From Pseudidiomarina insulisalsae (lineage in GTDB: Bacteria; Pseudomonadota; Gammaproteobacteria; Enterobacterales; Alteromonadaceae), in NCBI RefSeq assembly GCF_003987065.1, contig NZ_PIPY01000003.1, forward strand, positions 186,001 through 250,000: a stretch of 64,000 nt of DNA. The letters are read 5' to 3'. Positions within the stretch are counted from its first letter, which is position 1. Each line of letters starts with the position of its first letter. Below the pieces are notes generated by a model. The model saw nothing but the letters and a program-made list of their open reading frames with translations. It was not told the origin of the DNA and did no database searches. The translations under genes and the position numbers were made by a program. Below, piece after piece: positions 1-9,678 of this stretch.

Positions 1-1
1 A

Positions 2-790
2 GAGACGTATACGTTTACTGATTATGGCAAGCGCCAGGAAGGCAAAGGCCATCACGATGCCGGTAATGTGGTAGCGGCGTACGACGGACAGGCGATTTTG
101 GTCGATAGTGGCGGCGCAGAAAACGCCGGTGATTACTTTTCCTCAGCGTTCGCGCATAACGTTTTAACGGTGCAGAACAATGCCGAACTCATCGCCGGTG
201 GCGAGGTGCGCGCTGCAGGATGTGAACATGGGCTCTGTTACAGCATCGGTAAAGTGAGCGGTCCGGACCATCAGTATTTTCGTATGGTATTTAGTCAGAC
301 GACCGGGCAGGGCCCACGTTGGACCATCGTCGATATCGCCGCCAGTGTATATGCCGATCTTGCGCTTGATTATCAAATGATGTTCCATTTTGCGCCCGAC
401 GCGACGGTCATAACCCAGTCTGATGCCAGCGCATGTCAGCAGATCACCTTGGCCAATGGCACCAGCTATTGCTTACAAACACAAGCCGATCTGCCACAAA
501 GTGTGCACTATTTTAAAGGGCTAGAAAGCGAAACGTATACCCAGGGCTGGGTGCAGTTGAACGAAAGTGAAAAGGTGGCGGCGCCGGTCATTGAAATGCG
601 CAGCCACGGTATGGAGTTGATGGCCGTGACTGAGCTGCGTAGTGCAACGCAAAGCGCAGCACCGCTCGCAACCGTCACCCGGATGACGGCAGATACCTGG
701 GATCACACCATCGACCTCGGCAATTATCTCGTCGATGTGCTTTATCTAACTCGCTCGAACCCAGAAGTACAGATCACCCCAACTGAGTAA
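2..790 (+). CDS. Heparinase II/III-family protein, C-terminal part (5' end outside window)
   Basis: The open frame runs from the window edge (first full codon at base 2) to a TAA, so this is the C-terminal 262 residues of a longer protein. The piece begins ETYTFTDYGKRQEGKGHHD and continues with AGNVVAAYDG and a VDSGG motif. A His-rich turn followed by a Gly/Asp-containing strand is typical of the beta-sandwich C-terminal domain of heparinase II/III-like polysaccharide lyases. These enzymes cleave uronate-containing polysaccharides by beta-elimination, usually in the periplasm or outside the cell. The catalytic (alpha/alpha) domain is not visible here, so the substrate cannot be judged. A methionine at 68 is internal and should not be taken as the start. 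The gene converges on hslR with a REP palindrome in between. Confidence 0.75.
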   Translation, partial: ETYTFTDYGKRQEGKGHHDAGNVVAAYDGQAILVDSGGAENAGDYFSSAFAHNVLTVQNNAELIAGGEVRAAGCEHGLCYSIGKVSGPDHQYFRMVFSQTTGQGPRWTIVDIAASVYADLALDYQMMFHFAPDATVITQSDASACQQITLANGTSYCLQTQADLPQSVHYFKGLESETYTQGWVQLNESEKVAAPVIEMRSHGMELMAVTELRSATQSAAPLATVTRMTADTWDHTIDLGNYLVDVLYLTRSNPEVQITPTE

Positions 791-798
791 TAATAAAC

Positions 799-822
799 GT
801 AGCCCGTAGTTCTACTACGGGC
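799..822 (+). repeat. REP palindrome with GTAG head, copy 1
   Basis: A GTAG tetranucleotide at 799-802 leads into a near-perfect hairpin with 9-bp arms (802-810 and 814-822, GCCCGTAGT against ACTACGGGC) and a 3-base loop. The same unit occurs at 1539, 63065 and 63923 on the opposite strand. GTAG followed by a hairpin is the hallmark of REP sequences recognised by RAYT transposases. Lying between two convergent genes, it could also act as a bidirectional transcription stop. Confidence 0.85.
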
Positions 823-862
823 CTAGCCTGCCAGGTGCGCCGATGCCAGCTACGACCAGCGA

Positions 863-1237
863 TCAACGCTTCATCTTCAGAAGTTCCCGGCGCTCTTTTT
901 TGTCAGGTTTATGATCAGGATGTGGATTGTAAAGCGCGTTCATTTTGCGTAACTCCGCCTCTTTCGCGCGCCGCTCTTTCGAAGCCTCGGTTTCCTGATA
1001 GAGCTTCTGCGCTTCCGGCGCACCGCGGCGTTGATCGCTTAGCTCCAAGACTTCCACTTCCATCACTTCATAACCGCGGGTCAATTTAATCAACTGGCCG
1101 ACATTAATGGTCTTTGAAGGTTTGGGACGCTGGCCATCTACATGCACCTTACCTGACTGCACCATTTGCCGCGCAAGCGACCGCGTTTTGTAAAAGCGTG
1201 CCGCCCATAACCACTTATCCAGGCGTACATTTTCCAT
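863..1237 (-). CDS. hslR: Ribosome-associated heat shock protein Hsp15 (S4 domain)
   Basis: This 124-residue basic protein starts MENVRLDKWLWAARFYKTR, the characteristic opening of an S4 RNA-binding domain (about residues 3-60), and ends in a Lys/Arg-rich tail. Hsp15 binds free 50S subunits that carry a stalled nascent chain with tRNA and helps rescue them after heat stress. Length matches the family (about 130 residues). It lies on the same strand as hslO, its usual operon partner, but here about 330 bp containing a transposase remnant and a REP separate the two. That insertion is the only oddity. Identification is firm. Confidence 0.93.
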   Translation of the reverse strand: MENVRLDKWLWAARFYKTRSLARQMVQSGKVHVDGQRPKPSKTINVGQLIKLTRGYEVMEVEVLELSDQRRGAPEAQKLYQETEASKERRAKEAELRKMNALYNPHPDHKPDKKERRELLKMKR

Positions 1238-1248
1238 AGTGAACCCTA

Positions 1249-1538
1249 TTACGCTTCATGACTGCCGAATACATCGTCGAGCCAGGTGAAATTAATATCT
1301 GCCCATTCCGGTGGATATCTACCGCTCGCCAGGTATCGTCTTAGTGTTGAATAAGGCCAATCCAGGGCATTTTCAACATATCTGTGTTTCACTGGATTAT
1401 AACAGCAATACAGAATATAGAGATGATGCTCTATTTCATTGCGTATGGTGTGTTCCCAATAACAGTGGTGCCAAAGCGAGCCATTGCCGCGGCGCGCGCC
1501 GGGGTGATAAGTTGCATCGGCGCGCGTGGCAGGTTGGG
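1249..1538 (-). pseudogene. C-terminal remnant of a REP-associated tyrosine transposase (RAYT)
   Basis: The minus strand reads open from about 1538 to a TAA at 1249-1251 without a usable start. The translation contains GNGSLWHHCYWEHTIRNE, then YNPVKH, then DWPYSTLRRYLASGRYPPEW and a short acidic end. These match, in order and spacing, the C-terminal half of RAYT (Y1-type TnpA_REP) transposases, whose consensus reads roughly GxxWQRRYWEHxIRDE, YIHYNPVKH, DWPYSSFHRY. The N-terminal half with the His-x-His metal-binding motif is missing; the frame runs upstream straight into a REP hairpin at 1539-1562. So it is a decayed element, inserted between hslO and hslR. No frameshift is visible in the retained part. 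Confidence 0.82.
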
Positions 1539-1562
1539 GCCCGTAGTAGAACTACGGGCTAC
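1539..1562 (-). repeat. REP palindrome with GTAG head, copy 2
   Basis: Inverted copy of the repeat at 799: arms 1539-1547 and 1551-1559, loop AGA, with GTAG read on the minus strand at 1559-1562. It abuts the truncated RAYT remnant on one side and ends 3 bases from the hslO stop codon on the other, so it also forms the hairpin at the 3' end of the hslO message. Confidence 0.87.
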
Positions 1563-1565
1563 CGG

Positions 1566-2393
1566 TTACAGATCTTGCTCGGTGAAGCGGTATTCGCTCA
1601 GGCAGTAGTCGCAGGTCATGACGATTTCGCCGTCTTCAGCAAGAATCTGGCGCAGCTCGTCAGGGTGCACTGCTGAAAGTGACTCAAGGGTGCGCTCGCG
1701 CGAGCAGCCGCAATGAAAGGTCACCGGCTGCGGACGGTACAGTTCCACCTGCTCCTGGTGATAGAGACGATGCAGCACTTCTTCACCGGGGAGGGTATAC
1801 AGCTCGTGAGCGGTCATACTGGCCGTCAGCGTCTCTAAATGTTCAAAGCCGCTGCGGTCGTGCCCGGCCGCAGGCATTACCTGCAAAAACATACCGGCGG
1901 CGTGTTCGCCATCGGCGTGCAGCCACAGACGCGTGTGCAATTGTTCAGATTGGGCAAAATACCGTTCAATTACCTGCGCCAGTGAATCAGCGTTGGCATC
2001 GACCACGCCCTGATAACGTTCACCGTCGTCCGGCGTAATGGTAATAATAAGCACTGCCTTGCCAAATAGCGCACGAAAGTCGTTATTATCGTCGGCAATG
2101 GCCTCACGTACCCGCGCCAGGCCGCGCAAATCCTGCTCGTGACTACCATTGACGGTAATAAAATTAATCGGACCATCACCCTGCAATTGCAAACTGATCT
2201 GTCCTTCAAATTTCAAAGTGGCACTTAATAACGCAGTAGTGGCCATCAATTCACCAAGCAAACGTTGAACTGGAGCCGGATAATCGTGTCCATGTATCAT
2301 GCGCTGATAACTGCTACTTAATTGAACGAGCTCGCCACGCACGTCCTGTTCAGAAAATGTATAGCGAAAAAGTTGGTCAACTGGGTAATTCAT
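1566..2393 (-). CDS. hslO: Redox-regulated molecular chaperone Hsp33
   Basis: The 275-residue protein has the Hsp33 N-terminal fold and the C-terminal zinc-binding redox switch: cysteines 228 and 230 (CGC) and 261 and 264 (CDYC). Under oxidative plus heat stress these cysteines form disulfides, zinc is released, and the protein becomes a holdase that prevents aggregation of unfolding cytosolic proteins. Length is slightly below the E. coli protein (about 290). The gene is transcribed divergently from gspC across 131 bp. It would normally be co-transcribed with hslR, but here a REP and a RAYT remnant intervene. Confidence 0.96.
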   Translation of the reverse strand: MNYPVDQLFRYTFSEQDVRGELVQLSSSYQRMIHGHDYPAPVQRLLGELMATTALLSATLKFEGQISLQLQGDGPINFITVNGSHEQDLRGLARVREAIADDNNDFRALFGKAVLIITITPDDGERYQGVVDANADSLAQVIERYFAQSEQLHTRLWLHADGEHAAGMFLQVMPAAGHDRSGFEHLETLTASMTAHELYTLPGEEVLHRLYHQEQVELYRPQPVTFHCGCSRERTLESLSAVHPDELRQILAEDGEIVMTCDYCLSEYRFTEQDL

Positions 2394-2524
2394 ACGGCAT
2401 CATCACTGTGTAATATTTTGTACGCATTATACCATAATCACCCATTTTGATCTGTTCACTTTACCCCTGAAGGGTTAGAATGGCTTAATCTTCGTGCTGT
2501 CACAAAATTATAACGATTAGAAAA

Positions 2525-3451
2525 ATGCCGATTGAGAACCCACAACTAAAGCGCTTTGCCTCCTTAGCCCGCGAGCCGCGCGTATTGCGCGCCGGACTCT
2601 GGTTGTTGACGGCGTTATTTGCCGTTTACGCGGTCTGGCTGTTGGCGCAACTAACCTGGCAGCTACTGGCACCGACCAGCACGCCTGCCAGCGGGCCTTT
2701 GGCAGTGCAGGTACAAAACCAGACCAGCGAGCGTGAGACAAATCTCACCGGTCTTGCCCGGTTGGACTTATTTGGCACCACGGTGGTGACTGCATCTGAT
2801 ACCCGGAATGCGCCAAAAACCCAATTAAATGTGCGTTTACTCGGCGTCTCTGCCAGCACCATCCCGGAGCGTTCTGCGGCCATTATCGAAAAAGATCGCC
2901 GGCAGGAAGTGTACGTCATTGGCGACAAAATCAGCGGCACGCAGGTGAGCATTGAGGAAATTTACGCTGACCGGGTCATTCTGAACAATAACGGCGTCCT
3001 GGAAACACTGGAACTAGAAGGCATTGGTGAACTCAGCGAAGGCCTTAGTCTGACCCTTGAGAACCAACAACGCACTGCTGCGAACACAGAAGAAGAACCG
3101 CCGATGAGCGATGCGCGCTTGCGCGAAGTTTCCGATGCCCAGCAGGCCTACCGCGACTTACGGCGTGGCGGTGAAAGCGCGGCCTTACTTGATTACATTC
3201 GGATTAGCCCGGCCATGTCCAGTGAAGGCTTACAGGGCTACCGGCTGAGCCCGGGTAAATATCCCGAGCTGTTTACCAGCGCCGGCTTTAAAACCGGTGA
3301 CATTGCCGTTGCCATTAACGGCCAGGATTTAACCGACGTCGCCAGTGCTCAGGTAGCCATTGGTGAATTACGCAACGCGCGGCAAATTATAGTGACTGTC
3401 CTGCGCGATGAAGAATATCTCGACTTAGAGCTAGCGGTTCCAAGCGAGTAA
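2525..3451 (+). CDS. gspC: Type II secretion inner-membrane protein GspC
   Basis: The 308-residue protein has a short cytoplasmic N-terminus, one membrane segment at about residues 24-47, an HR (homology region) domain around 90-150 starting with the LNVRLLGV motif, and a PDZ-like domain near 210-300. GspC links the inner-membrane platform to the secretin and helps select substrates. It opens the canonical gspC-N operon. A weak promoter may lie upstream (TAGAAT at 2476-2481 with a poor -35 hexamer). The ATG at 2525 gives a normal GspC N-terminus. gspD follows after 29 bp. Confidence 0.95.
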   Translation: MPIENPQLKRFASLAREPRVLRAGLWLLTALFAVYAVWLLAQLTWQLLAPTSTPASGPLAVQVQNQTSERETNLTGLARLDLFGTTVVTASDTRNAPKTQLNVRLLGVSASTIPERSAAIIEKDRRQEVYVIGDKISGTQVSIEEIYADRVILNNNGVLETLELEGIGELSEGLSLTLENQQRTAANTEEEPPMSDARLREVSDAQQAYRDLRRGGESAALLDYIRISPAMSSEGLQGYRLSPGKYPELFTSAGFKTGDIAVAINGQDLTDVASAQVAIGELRNARQIIVTVLRDEEYLDLELAVPSE

Positions 3452-3480
3452 CCAGAACCACGAGAACAATAGGACCAACT

Positions 3481-5589
3481 ATGCGCATTTTGACCACCGC
3501 ATCGATTTGGCTCAGCAGCATGAGTTTGGCTTGCGCTATCGGCGTAAGTGCCAATGCCTTTGCCCAGCAGGCTGGCCAGCAAGCCAATCAGGAAGCTGCA
3601 CAGTATGCAGCTAGTTTTAAGAATACCGACATTACCGAATTCATTCAGGTGGTGGGGCGTAATCTGGGTAAAACCATGATTATCGACCCTGATGTGCGCG
3701 GCACCATTAACGTGCGCAGTTACGACGTTATGAGTGAAGAGCAGTACTGGCAGTTTTTCCTGAACGTGCTTGAAGTCTATGGCTTCGCCACGGTCACTAT
3801 GGAGTCGGGCGTGGTGAAAGTCATGCGTGACAAAGACGCGCGTAACGGCGCCATTCCGGTGGTCGACGACAATACCCTGGGCGGTGACACCTTGGTAACC
3901 CGCGTGGTGCCGGTCAACAACGTCAGCGTACGTGAGCTGGCACCATTGTTGCGTTTACTTGCCGACAGCAGCGGTGGTGGCAACGTGGTCAGCTACGATC
4001 CGTCGAACGTGATTATGATCACCGGCCGCAGCGAAACCGTGCAGCGCCTGACCGAAATTATCGAGCGCGTCGATCGCGCCGGTAACCAGGACGTTGACGT
4101 GGTGAAACTCGAATACGCATCAGCTGCCGAAATTGTCCGTATTGCCTCAGCGTTGTTTGAAAAAACCAATGAGGGCACCCCGGCGCTGCTGATCCCGAAA
4201 ATTGTGGCCGATGAGCGCACCAACTCCGTCATTATCAGTGGTGAGCCGCGGGCGCGTCAGCGCGTCGTGCAGTTAATTAACCAGCTCGATCAGGACTTAA
4301 AAACCGAGGGTAATACCCGAGTGTATTACCTGAAATATGCCAAGGCCAAAGAATTGGTTGATGTCTTACAGGGTGTGAGCGAGAGCATTCAGGCCGAACT
4401 GGACAATGCCGCTGGTGGGGCCGCGCAACAAGCGCGTATGGCCCGTGGTGCGCGCGGTGGTAGTCAGCAGAACATCAGTATCTCGGCCCATGAAGACAGC
4501 AACTCGCTGGTCATTACCGCGCAGCCTGATCTGTTAACCAATCTGGAAAGCGTGATCCGCCAGCTCGACATCCGTCGCGCGCAGGTGCACGTCGAAGCCA
4601 TTATTGTTGAAATCTTTGAAGGCGACGGCATTGACCTGGGTCTGCAGTGGATCTCTGAAGACGGCGGTATGGTGCAGTATCAAAATGGTCGGCAGGTGCC
4701 GATTGGCCCATTGGCCGCGGCAGCCTATCAGGCGCGTGAGCGCGAGGGCCGTACCACGCAAACTGTGGTCGACGGCAATATTGTCACCACTACCGAGCCG
4801 GATGAGCCGGGTGATGTGAGCTTGCTGGCGCAATTGCTGGGTAATGTGAACGGCATGATGATTGGCGTGGTGAAGAATGACTGGGGTGCGATCTTGCAGG
4901 CGGTTGCAACGAATACCAAGTCGAACATTCTGGCCACGCCCAGTATTATGACCGTCGATAACGAGGAAGCGTCCTTCCTGGTCGGTCAATCGGTCCCAAC
5001 CATTACCGGCTCCACGGCCGGCGATAACAATACCAATCCGTTCCAGACCGTCGAACGCGAAGACATTGGTATTAAACTCAATGTCACACCGCAAATTAAC
5101 GAAGGTGACGCAGTGCAGCTGGTGATTGAGCAGGAAGTTTCAAGCTTAAGTGGTGCGACCGCGGTCGATATCACCATCAATAAACGAACGCTGAAAACCA
5201 CGGTCATGGCCGACGACGGCGACACCATTGTACTGGGCGGTCTGATTGATGAGGACGTGCAGGAAAGTGAGTCGAAAATTCCGCTGCTCGGTGACATTCC
5301 GCTGGTGGGCGCGCTGTTCCGCAGTACCTCAACCACGCGGCAGAAGCGCAACCTGATGGTATTCCTGCGCCCGACCATAGTCCGTGACTCAGCAACCGCC
5401 ACTGGCGTCAGCAGCCGTAAGTATAACTACATGCGCGCGCAACAACTGAAGCGTCAGGACCAGGGCGTGACCCTGATGCCAAATACCGAGACACCAGTGT
5501 TGTCAGAATTTGAAGACAGCGAACTGGCCATTCCGCCTGAGTTGCAGAAGTACCTTGATGAGCGCAAAGGAGATAAAGGTAATGACTGA
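3481..5589 (+). CDS. gspD: Type II secretion outer-membrane secretin GspD
   Basis: This 702-residue secretin has a Sec signal peptide ending around the AFAQQ stretch. An N0 domain follows ([14 protein letters not shown]), then N1-N3 repeats and a C-terminal secretin domain with the [23 protein letters not shown] signature and the amphipathic [10 protein letters not shown]-type end. A C-terminal tail beyond residue 650 may be the S-domain that binds a pilotin; no pilotin gene is in the window. It forms the 15-mer outer-membrane gate for folded exoproteins. The gene overlaps gspE by 8 bp, as expected for a tightly coupled operon. Confidence 0.97.
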   Translation: MRILTTASIWLSSMSLACAIGVSANAFAQQAGQQANQEAAQYAASFKNTDITEFIQVVGRNLGKTMIIDPDVRGTINVRSYDVMSEEQYWQFFLNVLEVYGFATVTMESGVVKVMRDKDARNGAIPVVDDNTLGGDTLVTRVVPVNNVSVRELAPLLRLLADSSGGGNVVSYDPSNVIMITGRSETVQRLTEIIERVDRAGNQDVDVVKLEYASAAEIVRIASALFEKTNEGTPALLIPKIVADERTNSVIISGEPRARQRVVQLINQLDQDLKTEGNTRVYYLKYAKAKELVDVLQGVSESIQAELDNAAGGAAQQARMARGARGGSQQNISISAHEDSNSLVITAQPDLLTNLESVIRQLDIRRAQVHVEAIIVEIFEGDGIDLGLQWISEDGGMVQYQNGRQVPIGPLAAAAYQAREREGRTTQTVVDGNIVTTTEPDEPGDVSLLAQLLGNVNGMMIGVVKNDWGAILQAVATNTKSNILATPSIMTVDNEEASFLVGQSVPTITGSTAGDNNTNPFQTVEREDIGIKLNVTPQINEGDAVQLVIEQEVSSLSGATAVDITINKRTLKTTVMADDGDTIVLGGLIDEDVQESESKIPLLGDIPLVGALFRSTSTTRQKRNLMVFLRPTIVRDSATATGVSSRKYNYMRAQQLKRQDQGVTLMPNTETPVLSEFEDSELAIPPELQKYLDERKGDKGND

Positions 5590-7063
5590 TCTTGCCGAAA
5601 CGCAAGTGGCTGAGTTGGCGGCACGGGTAGCGCCGCGTCGCCTGCCATTTGGTTTTGCCAAGCGTCATGGCGTGGTGGTCGCCGACAGTGAAGACGAGAC
5701 CACGGCGCTGACCGTGCATTGCCGTGACGACATCACGCCGGGCGTGCTGCTTGAAGTACGGCGCGCGCTCGGTCAGCCATTTAACCTGACCCGCCATAGC
5801 AACGAAGCCTTTGATGCATTGCTCACGCAGGCGTATCAGCGCGACTCCTCCGAAGCCAAACAGCTGATGGAAGACATTGGTAATGAAACCAATTTATTTT
5901 CGCTGGCAGACGAGTTACCGCAAACCGAAGATTTGCTCGAAAGCGAAGATGACGCGCCGATTATCAAGCTGATTAACGCCATGCTTTCGGAAGCCATCAA
6001 AGAGGGCGCCTCGGATATTCATATCGAGACCTTTGAGAAAGACCTGCTGGTGCGTTTTCGTATTGACGGCGTGCTGCGCGAAGTCATTCGCCCGAACCGC
6101 AAACTCAGCTCGCTACTGGTGTCGCGTATTAAAGTGATGGCACAGCTTGATATTGCCGAAAAACGGGTGCCACAAGACGGTCGTATCAGCTTGCTGATTG
6201 CCGGGCGCGCGGTCGACGTGCGGGTCTCGACCATGCCGTCAAACCATGGCGAGCGCGTCGTGCTGCGTTTGCTCGACAAGAACAACGCGCGGCTGAACCT
6301 GCAGCAACTGGGCATGACCGACGCCAACCGGAAAATCTTTGCCGAGCTGATTAAAAAACCGCACGGCATTATTCTGGTCACAGGTCCCACCGGCTCGGGT
6401 AAATCGACCACCTTGTACGCCGGGCTGATGGATATTAACTCTAAAGATCGCAATATTCTGACCGTTGAAGACCCGATTGAGTACGCCATTGAAGGCATTG
6501 GTCAGATGCAGGTGAACCCGCGCGTCGACATGACCTTTGCCCGTGGCCTGCGCGCCATTTTGCGGCAGGACCCTGACGTGGTCATGGTGGGTGAGATCCG
6601 TGACGTCGAGACCGCGCAAATTGCAGTGCAGGCTTCACTGACCGGTCACCTGGTGTTATCGACCCTGCACACCAATACCGCCGCTGGCGCTATTACCCGA
6701 CTGGAAGACATGGGCGTTGAGCCCTTCTTGCTAAGCTCATCGCTGTTGGCAGTGCTGTCACAGCGCCTGGTGCGGACCTTATGTGACGACTGTAAAGTAC
6801 CTGTCACAGCGGGCAGTCAGGAATGCCGTGCGGTGGGTTGCGACAAATGTAACTCTACCGGGTATCGGGGCCGGACCGGTATTCATGAACTGCTGGTGGT
6901 CGATGAGACCATTCGCGAGCTCATTCATAACGGCCATGGCGAACAGGCCATCGAAAAATACGTTCGCCAGTCAACGCCGGGTATCCGTCAGGACGGTCTG
7001 GACAAAGTCGCGCAAGGCATTACCACACGTGAAGAAGTGTTACGTGTGACGCGCGAGGAATAA
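5582..7063 (+). CDS. gspE: Type II secretion cytoplasmic ATPase GspE
   Basis: The 493-residue ATPase energises pseudopilus assembly. It shows a Walker A motif GPTGSGKST at about 268-276, an Asp box, a Walker B region ([12 protein letters not shown]), and the four-cysteine zinc-binding insertion of GspE (CDDC near 401, then CDKC). I chose the ATG at 5582, preceded by AAAGGAGATAAAGG, rather than an upstream in-frame ATG at 5510 that would lie deep inside gspD. The start overlaps the gspD stop. It works at the cytoplasmic face together with GspL and GspF. Confidence 0.97.
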   Translation: MTDLAETQVAELAARVAPRRLPFGFAKRHGVVVADSEDETTALTVHCRDDITPGVLLEVRRALGQPFNLTRHSNEAFDALLTQAYQRDSSEAKQLMEDIGNETNLFSLADELPQTEDLLESEDDAPIIKLINAMLSEAIKEGASDIHIETFEKDLLVRFRIDGVLREVIRPNRKLSSLLVSRIKVMAQLDIAEKRVPQDGRISLLIAGRAVDVRVSTMPSNHGERVVLRLLDKNNARLNLQQLGMTDANRKIFAELIKKPHGIILVTGPTGSGKSTTLYAGLMDINSKDRNILTVEDPIEYAIEGIGQMQVNPRVDMTFARGLRAILRQDPDVVMVGEIRDVETAQIAVQASLTGHLVLSTLHTNTAAGAITRLEDMGVEPFLLSSSLLAVLSQRLVRTLCDDCKVPVTAGSQECRAVGCDKCNSTGYRGRTGIHELLVVDETIRELIHNGHGEQAIEKYVRQSTPGIRQDGLDKVAQGITTREEVLRVTREE

Positions 7064-7065
7064 AA

Positions 7066-8310
7066 ATGGCAGCTTTTTCCTACCAGGCACTGGACGCCAA
7101 GGGGCGCAAGAAAAATGGCGTCATGGAAGCTGATACCGAGCGCCAGGTCCGGCAGCTATTGCGGGATCAGGGCCTGCTGCCAGTCAGCGTTGACGTCGCC
7201 GAGCAAAGTGCTAGCGCCACCGCGACCACCCGCACCGGTGTTTCAGGTTGGCTGGCGCGCCGCCGCGTCCGTAAAATCAGTGCCGCCGACCTGGCGCTCA
7301 TCACCCGTCAGCTGGCGACTCTGGTGGCCGCTGCGATGCCGATTGAACAGGCCTTACTGGCCGTTGCCGAACAGACCGACAAGCCGCGCTTACAGAAACT
7401 GGTCATGGCCGTGCGCTCGCGCGTGGTGGAAGGCTATTCGCTGGCAGTGGCAATGGCCGATTATCCGCATATCTTTGACAAACTCTTTACCGCGATGGTG
7501 GCGGCGGGCGAGCGCTCAGGGCATCTCGACGAAGTACTCAACCGCCTGGCCGACTATACTGAACAACGTAATCAGCTGAAGGGTCAGTTGACGCAGGCGC
7601 TGGTGTATCCGGCCGTGCTGACCTTGGTCGCGGTCAGCGTGATTATTTTCCTGCTGGTGTCAGTGGTACCGCAAATTGTCGAGCAGTTTGGTGACCTGGG
7701 ACAGGAGCTGCCGTTTATTACCCGCGCCTTACTGGCGGTAAGTGAGTTCTTACAAACCTTCGGGCCTTTTATGTTAGTCGGCATTTTGCTGGCGCTGGTC
7801 ATTGGCGGACAGCTGTTGCAAAAGCCCGAGCGGCGCGACAAGTTTCATGCCTGGCAACTGAAACTACCGATGATCGGCAATGTCATAAAAGGTGTGAACA
7901 CCGCGCGGTTCTCCCGCACCTTAAGCATTTTGACCGCTTCGGCGGTGCCCTTGCTTGAAGGTCTGCAAATTACCGCGCGGGTACTCGGTAACCGCGCCAT
8001 GCAACATGCGGTCACCGCTGCCGCTGACAGAGTACGGGAAGGTTCATCGCTGCGCGCCGCGCTGGCGCAGACCAAATTATTTCCACCGATGATGCTGCAT
8101 ATGATTGCAGCGGGTGAGAAATCAGGTGAACTGGAACAGATGCTCGGTCGCGCGGCCGACAATCAGGACCGCGACTTCGAAAACACCATGAACGTGGCAC
8201 TGAAGGTATTTGAGCCGGCGCTGATTATTGTCATGGCCGCCGTGGTGCTGGTTATTGTGCTGGCAATTATTCAGCCGATCTTGCAGTTAAACCAAGCCGT
8301 CGGCTTGTAA
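7066..8310 (+). CDS. gspF: Type II secretion inner-membrane platform protein GspF
   Basis: A 414-residue protein with two T2SSF four-helix domains (about 75-195 and 280-400) separated and followed by hydrophobic membrane segments (about 180-205, 230-250 and 385-405). It starts MAAFSYQALDAKGRKKNGVM, the typical GspF opening. GspF is the membrane platform around which the pseudopilus is thought to be assembled by GspE. It lies 2 bp after gspE and 12 bp before gspG. Confidence 0.97.
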   Translation: MAAFSYQALDAKGRKKNGVMEADTERQVRQLLRDQGLLPVSVDVAEQSASATATTRTGVSGWLARRRVRKISAADLALITRQLATLVAAAMPIEQALLAVAEQTDKPRLQKLVMAVRSRVVEGYSLAVAMADYPHIFDKLFTAMVAAGERSGHLDEVLNRLADYTEQRNQLKGQLTQALVYPAVLTLVAVSVIIFLLVSVVPQIVEQFGDLGQELPFITRALLAVSEFLQTFGPFMLVGILLALVIGGQLLQKPERRDKFHAWQLKLPMIGNVIKGVNTARFSRTLSILTASAVPLLEGLQITARVLGNRAMQHAVTAAADRVREGSSLRAALAQTKLFPPMMLHMIAAGEKSGELEQMLGRAADNQDRDFENTMNVALKVFEPALIIVMAAVVLVIVLAIIQPILQLNQAVGL

Positions 8311-8322
8311 AGTGGAGGTACT

Positions 8323-8745
8323 ATGAAAACTACGAAAGGTTTCTCTTTGATTGAAATCATGGTCGTCATTGTCATTTTAGGACTGTTAGCGACCCTTATT
8401 CTGCCCAACGTGCTGGGCTCGGCCGAACAGGCCAACGTGCAAAAAGCCAAATCTGACATCATCGCGCTGGAAAATGCGCTGGTGCAGTATAAGCTCGACA
8501 ACAATTCTTATCCGACCACTGAGCAGGGTCTCGAAGCGCTGTTGAACGAACCAACGATGGATCCGTTACCACGCAACTATCGCCGGGGCGGCTACATCCG
8601 CCGTCTGCCAACTGACCCCTATGGTGCTGACTACCTGATGCTAAGCCCGGGTGAGTACGGCGAGATTGACGTGTTCTCTGCTGGCGAAGACCGTCAGCCA
8701 GGTACCGACGATGACATCGGCAACTGGAACCTTGATCAAAACTAA
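8323..8745 (+). CDS. gspG: Major pseudopilin GspG
   Basis: The 140-residue precursor has a short type IV prepilin leader, MKTTKG, cut before Phe (KG/FSLIEIMVVIVIL) with Glu at +5, then the hydrophobic helix. The C-terminal half has the DPYGADY segment and an Asp-rich loop (GTDDDIGNW) that in GspG proteins binds calcium. GspG is the major subunit of the periplasmic pseudopilus. A GGAGG ribosome site precedes the ATG. Processing needs a prepilin peptidase (GspO/PilD), which is not encoded in the window. Confidence 0.97.
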   Translation: MKTTKGFSLIEIMVVIVILGLLATLILPNVLGSAEQANVQKAKSDIIALENALVQYKLDNNSYPTTEQGLEALLNEPTMDPLPRNYRRGGYIRRLPTDPYGADYLMLSPGEYGEIDVFSAGEDRQPGTDDDIGNWNLDQN

Positions 8746-9316
8746 GGGGTTTACCCTGGTTGAGGTAATGGTCACCATTGCCATCATTGCGGTGATGGCA
8801 ATTACGGTGACCTTTGTCGTGCCTGATCAACAGAATGATGCCCTTGATGACAGCGCGGAAGATCTCTATCAGCGCATTCGCTATGCCCAGGAATACGCGC
8901 TGCTACGCCATGCCATTTTGGGTTTAAGGCTGGACGAGCGGGGCTACACCTTTGTGCAATGGCAGGATAAAAAATGGCAGCCGCTCGATTATCGTGGCTT
9001 GCGCGCACAAGAATGGCCCGAAGGCGTGGTGTACGAAATTGACAGCGAAACTGAAGCGTTGCTAGGGCAGGATGAGGACGCGGTGGAGGCCTTTTTCGCG
9101 CCCCCCGAAGATGCCCGCGTCAGTGCCGAAGAGCGCGAAGCGCAGCAACCGCAGCTGTGGATTCTGGGCAGTGGTGACATCTCCGTATTCAAGTTACGGC
9201 TACAGCCATTGAACAATCTGGCCGGGTACGGCTGGCTGATAAGCAGTGACGATGGTTATCAGGTAACCTTGCAGTCGCTGCGCGAAGCAGCGGCGAACTC
9301 CGCGGAAGCCTCCTGA
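8711..9316 (+). CDS. gspH: Minor pseudopilin GspH
   Basis: The protein carries a prepilin cleavage site KTKG/FTLVEVMVTIAII with Glu at +5 and a GspH-type globular domain. Start choice is uncertain. The ATG at 8711 gives a 13-residue leader and 201 residues, overlapping the end of gspG; a TTG at 8732 would give the shorter leader MIKTKG, more typical for the family, and 194 residues. An ATG farther upstream at 8651 is unlikely. GspH joins the minor pseudopilin set with GspI, J and K. Its stop overlaps the gspI start. Confidence 0.92.
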   Translation: MTSATGTLIKTKGFTLVEVMVTIAIIAVMAITVTFVVPDQQNDALDDSAEDLYQRIRYAQEYALLRHAILGLRLDERGYTFVQWQDKKWQPLDYRGLRAQEWPEGVVYEIDSETEALLGQDEDAVEAFFAPPEDARVSAEEREAQQPQLWILGSGDISVFKLRLQPLNNLAGYGWLISSDDGYQVTLQSLREAAANSAEAS

Positions 9317-9678
9317 TGCAGTGTCAACGCGGTTTTACTCTGGTGGAAGTGATGGCGGCGCTGGCGATTTTTGCTATGGCGGCGCTGGCCGGCGTGGCCG
9401 CGGCGACCAATCATCTGAATGATCTCGCTCATCTGCAGGAACGCACGCTGGCACGCTATGCCGCCGCAAATGCGCTGGCGCGGATTTCGCTTGACGATGA
9501 ACCGCAAGAGGTCAAAAAAGGCAGTGAAACCATCGCCGATCAGCAGTGGTACTGGCAAGCCACCTTTACCGAAACCGTGACGAACGAAGTGGTGTATGTC
9601 GAAGTGAGCGTCAGCACCAGCGAAAACAGCAACGACAGCAGCTATCGCCTCGGGCGTTATCTGAGGGTAAGCGAATGA
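9316..9678 (+). CDS. gspI: Minor pseudopilin GspI
   Basis: A 120-residue prepilin with a six-residue leader (MQCQRG/FTLVEVMAALAIF) and Glu at +5. GspI nucleates the GspI-J-K complex that caps the pseudopilus tip. The ATG overlaps the stop of gspH, and the gene's own stop overlaps the gspJ start, so translation is probably coupled. Length matches the family. Confidence 0.95.
   Translation: MQCQRGFTLVEVMAALAIFAMAALAGVAAATNHLNDLAHLQERTLARYAAANALARISLDDEPQEVKKGSETIADQQWYWQATFTETVTNEVVYVEVSVSTSENSNDSSYRLGRYLRVSE

Noticed and set aside
1311-1676. Plus-strand open frame of 121 codons across the REP and RAYT region
   Set aside because: It is the shadow of the RAYT remnant and of the hslO 3' end on the other strand; no ribosome site or family pattern.
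4534-5094. Minus-strand open frame of 186 codons inside gspD
   Set aside because: Lies wholly within the secretin gene, and its translation shows no domain pattern; caused by codon bias of the real gene.
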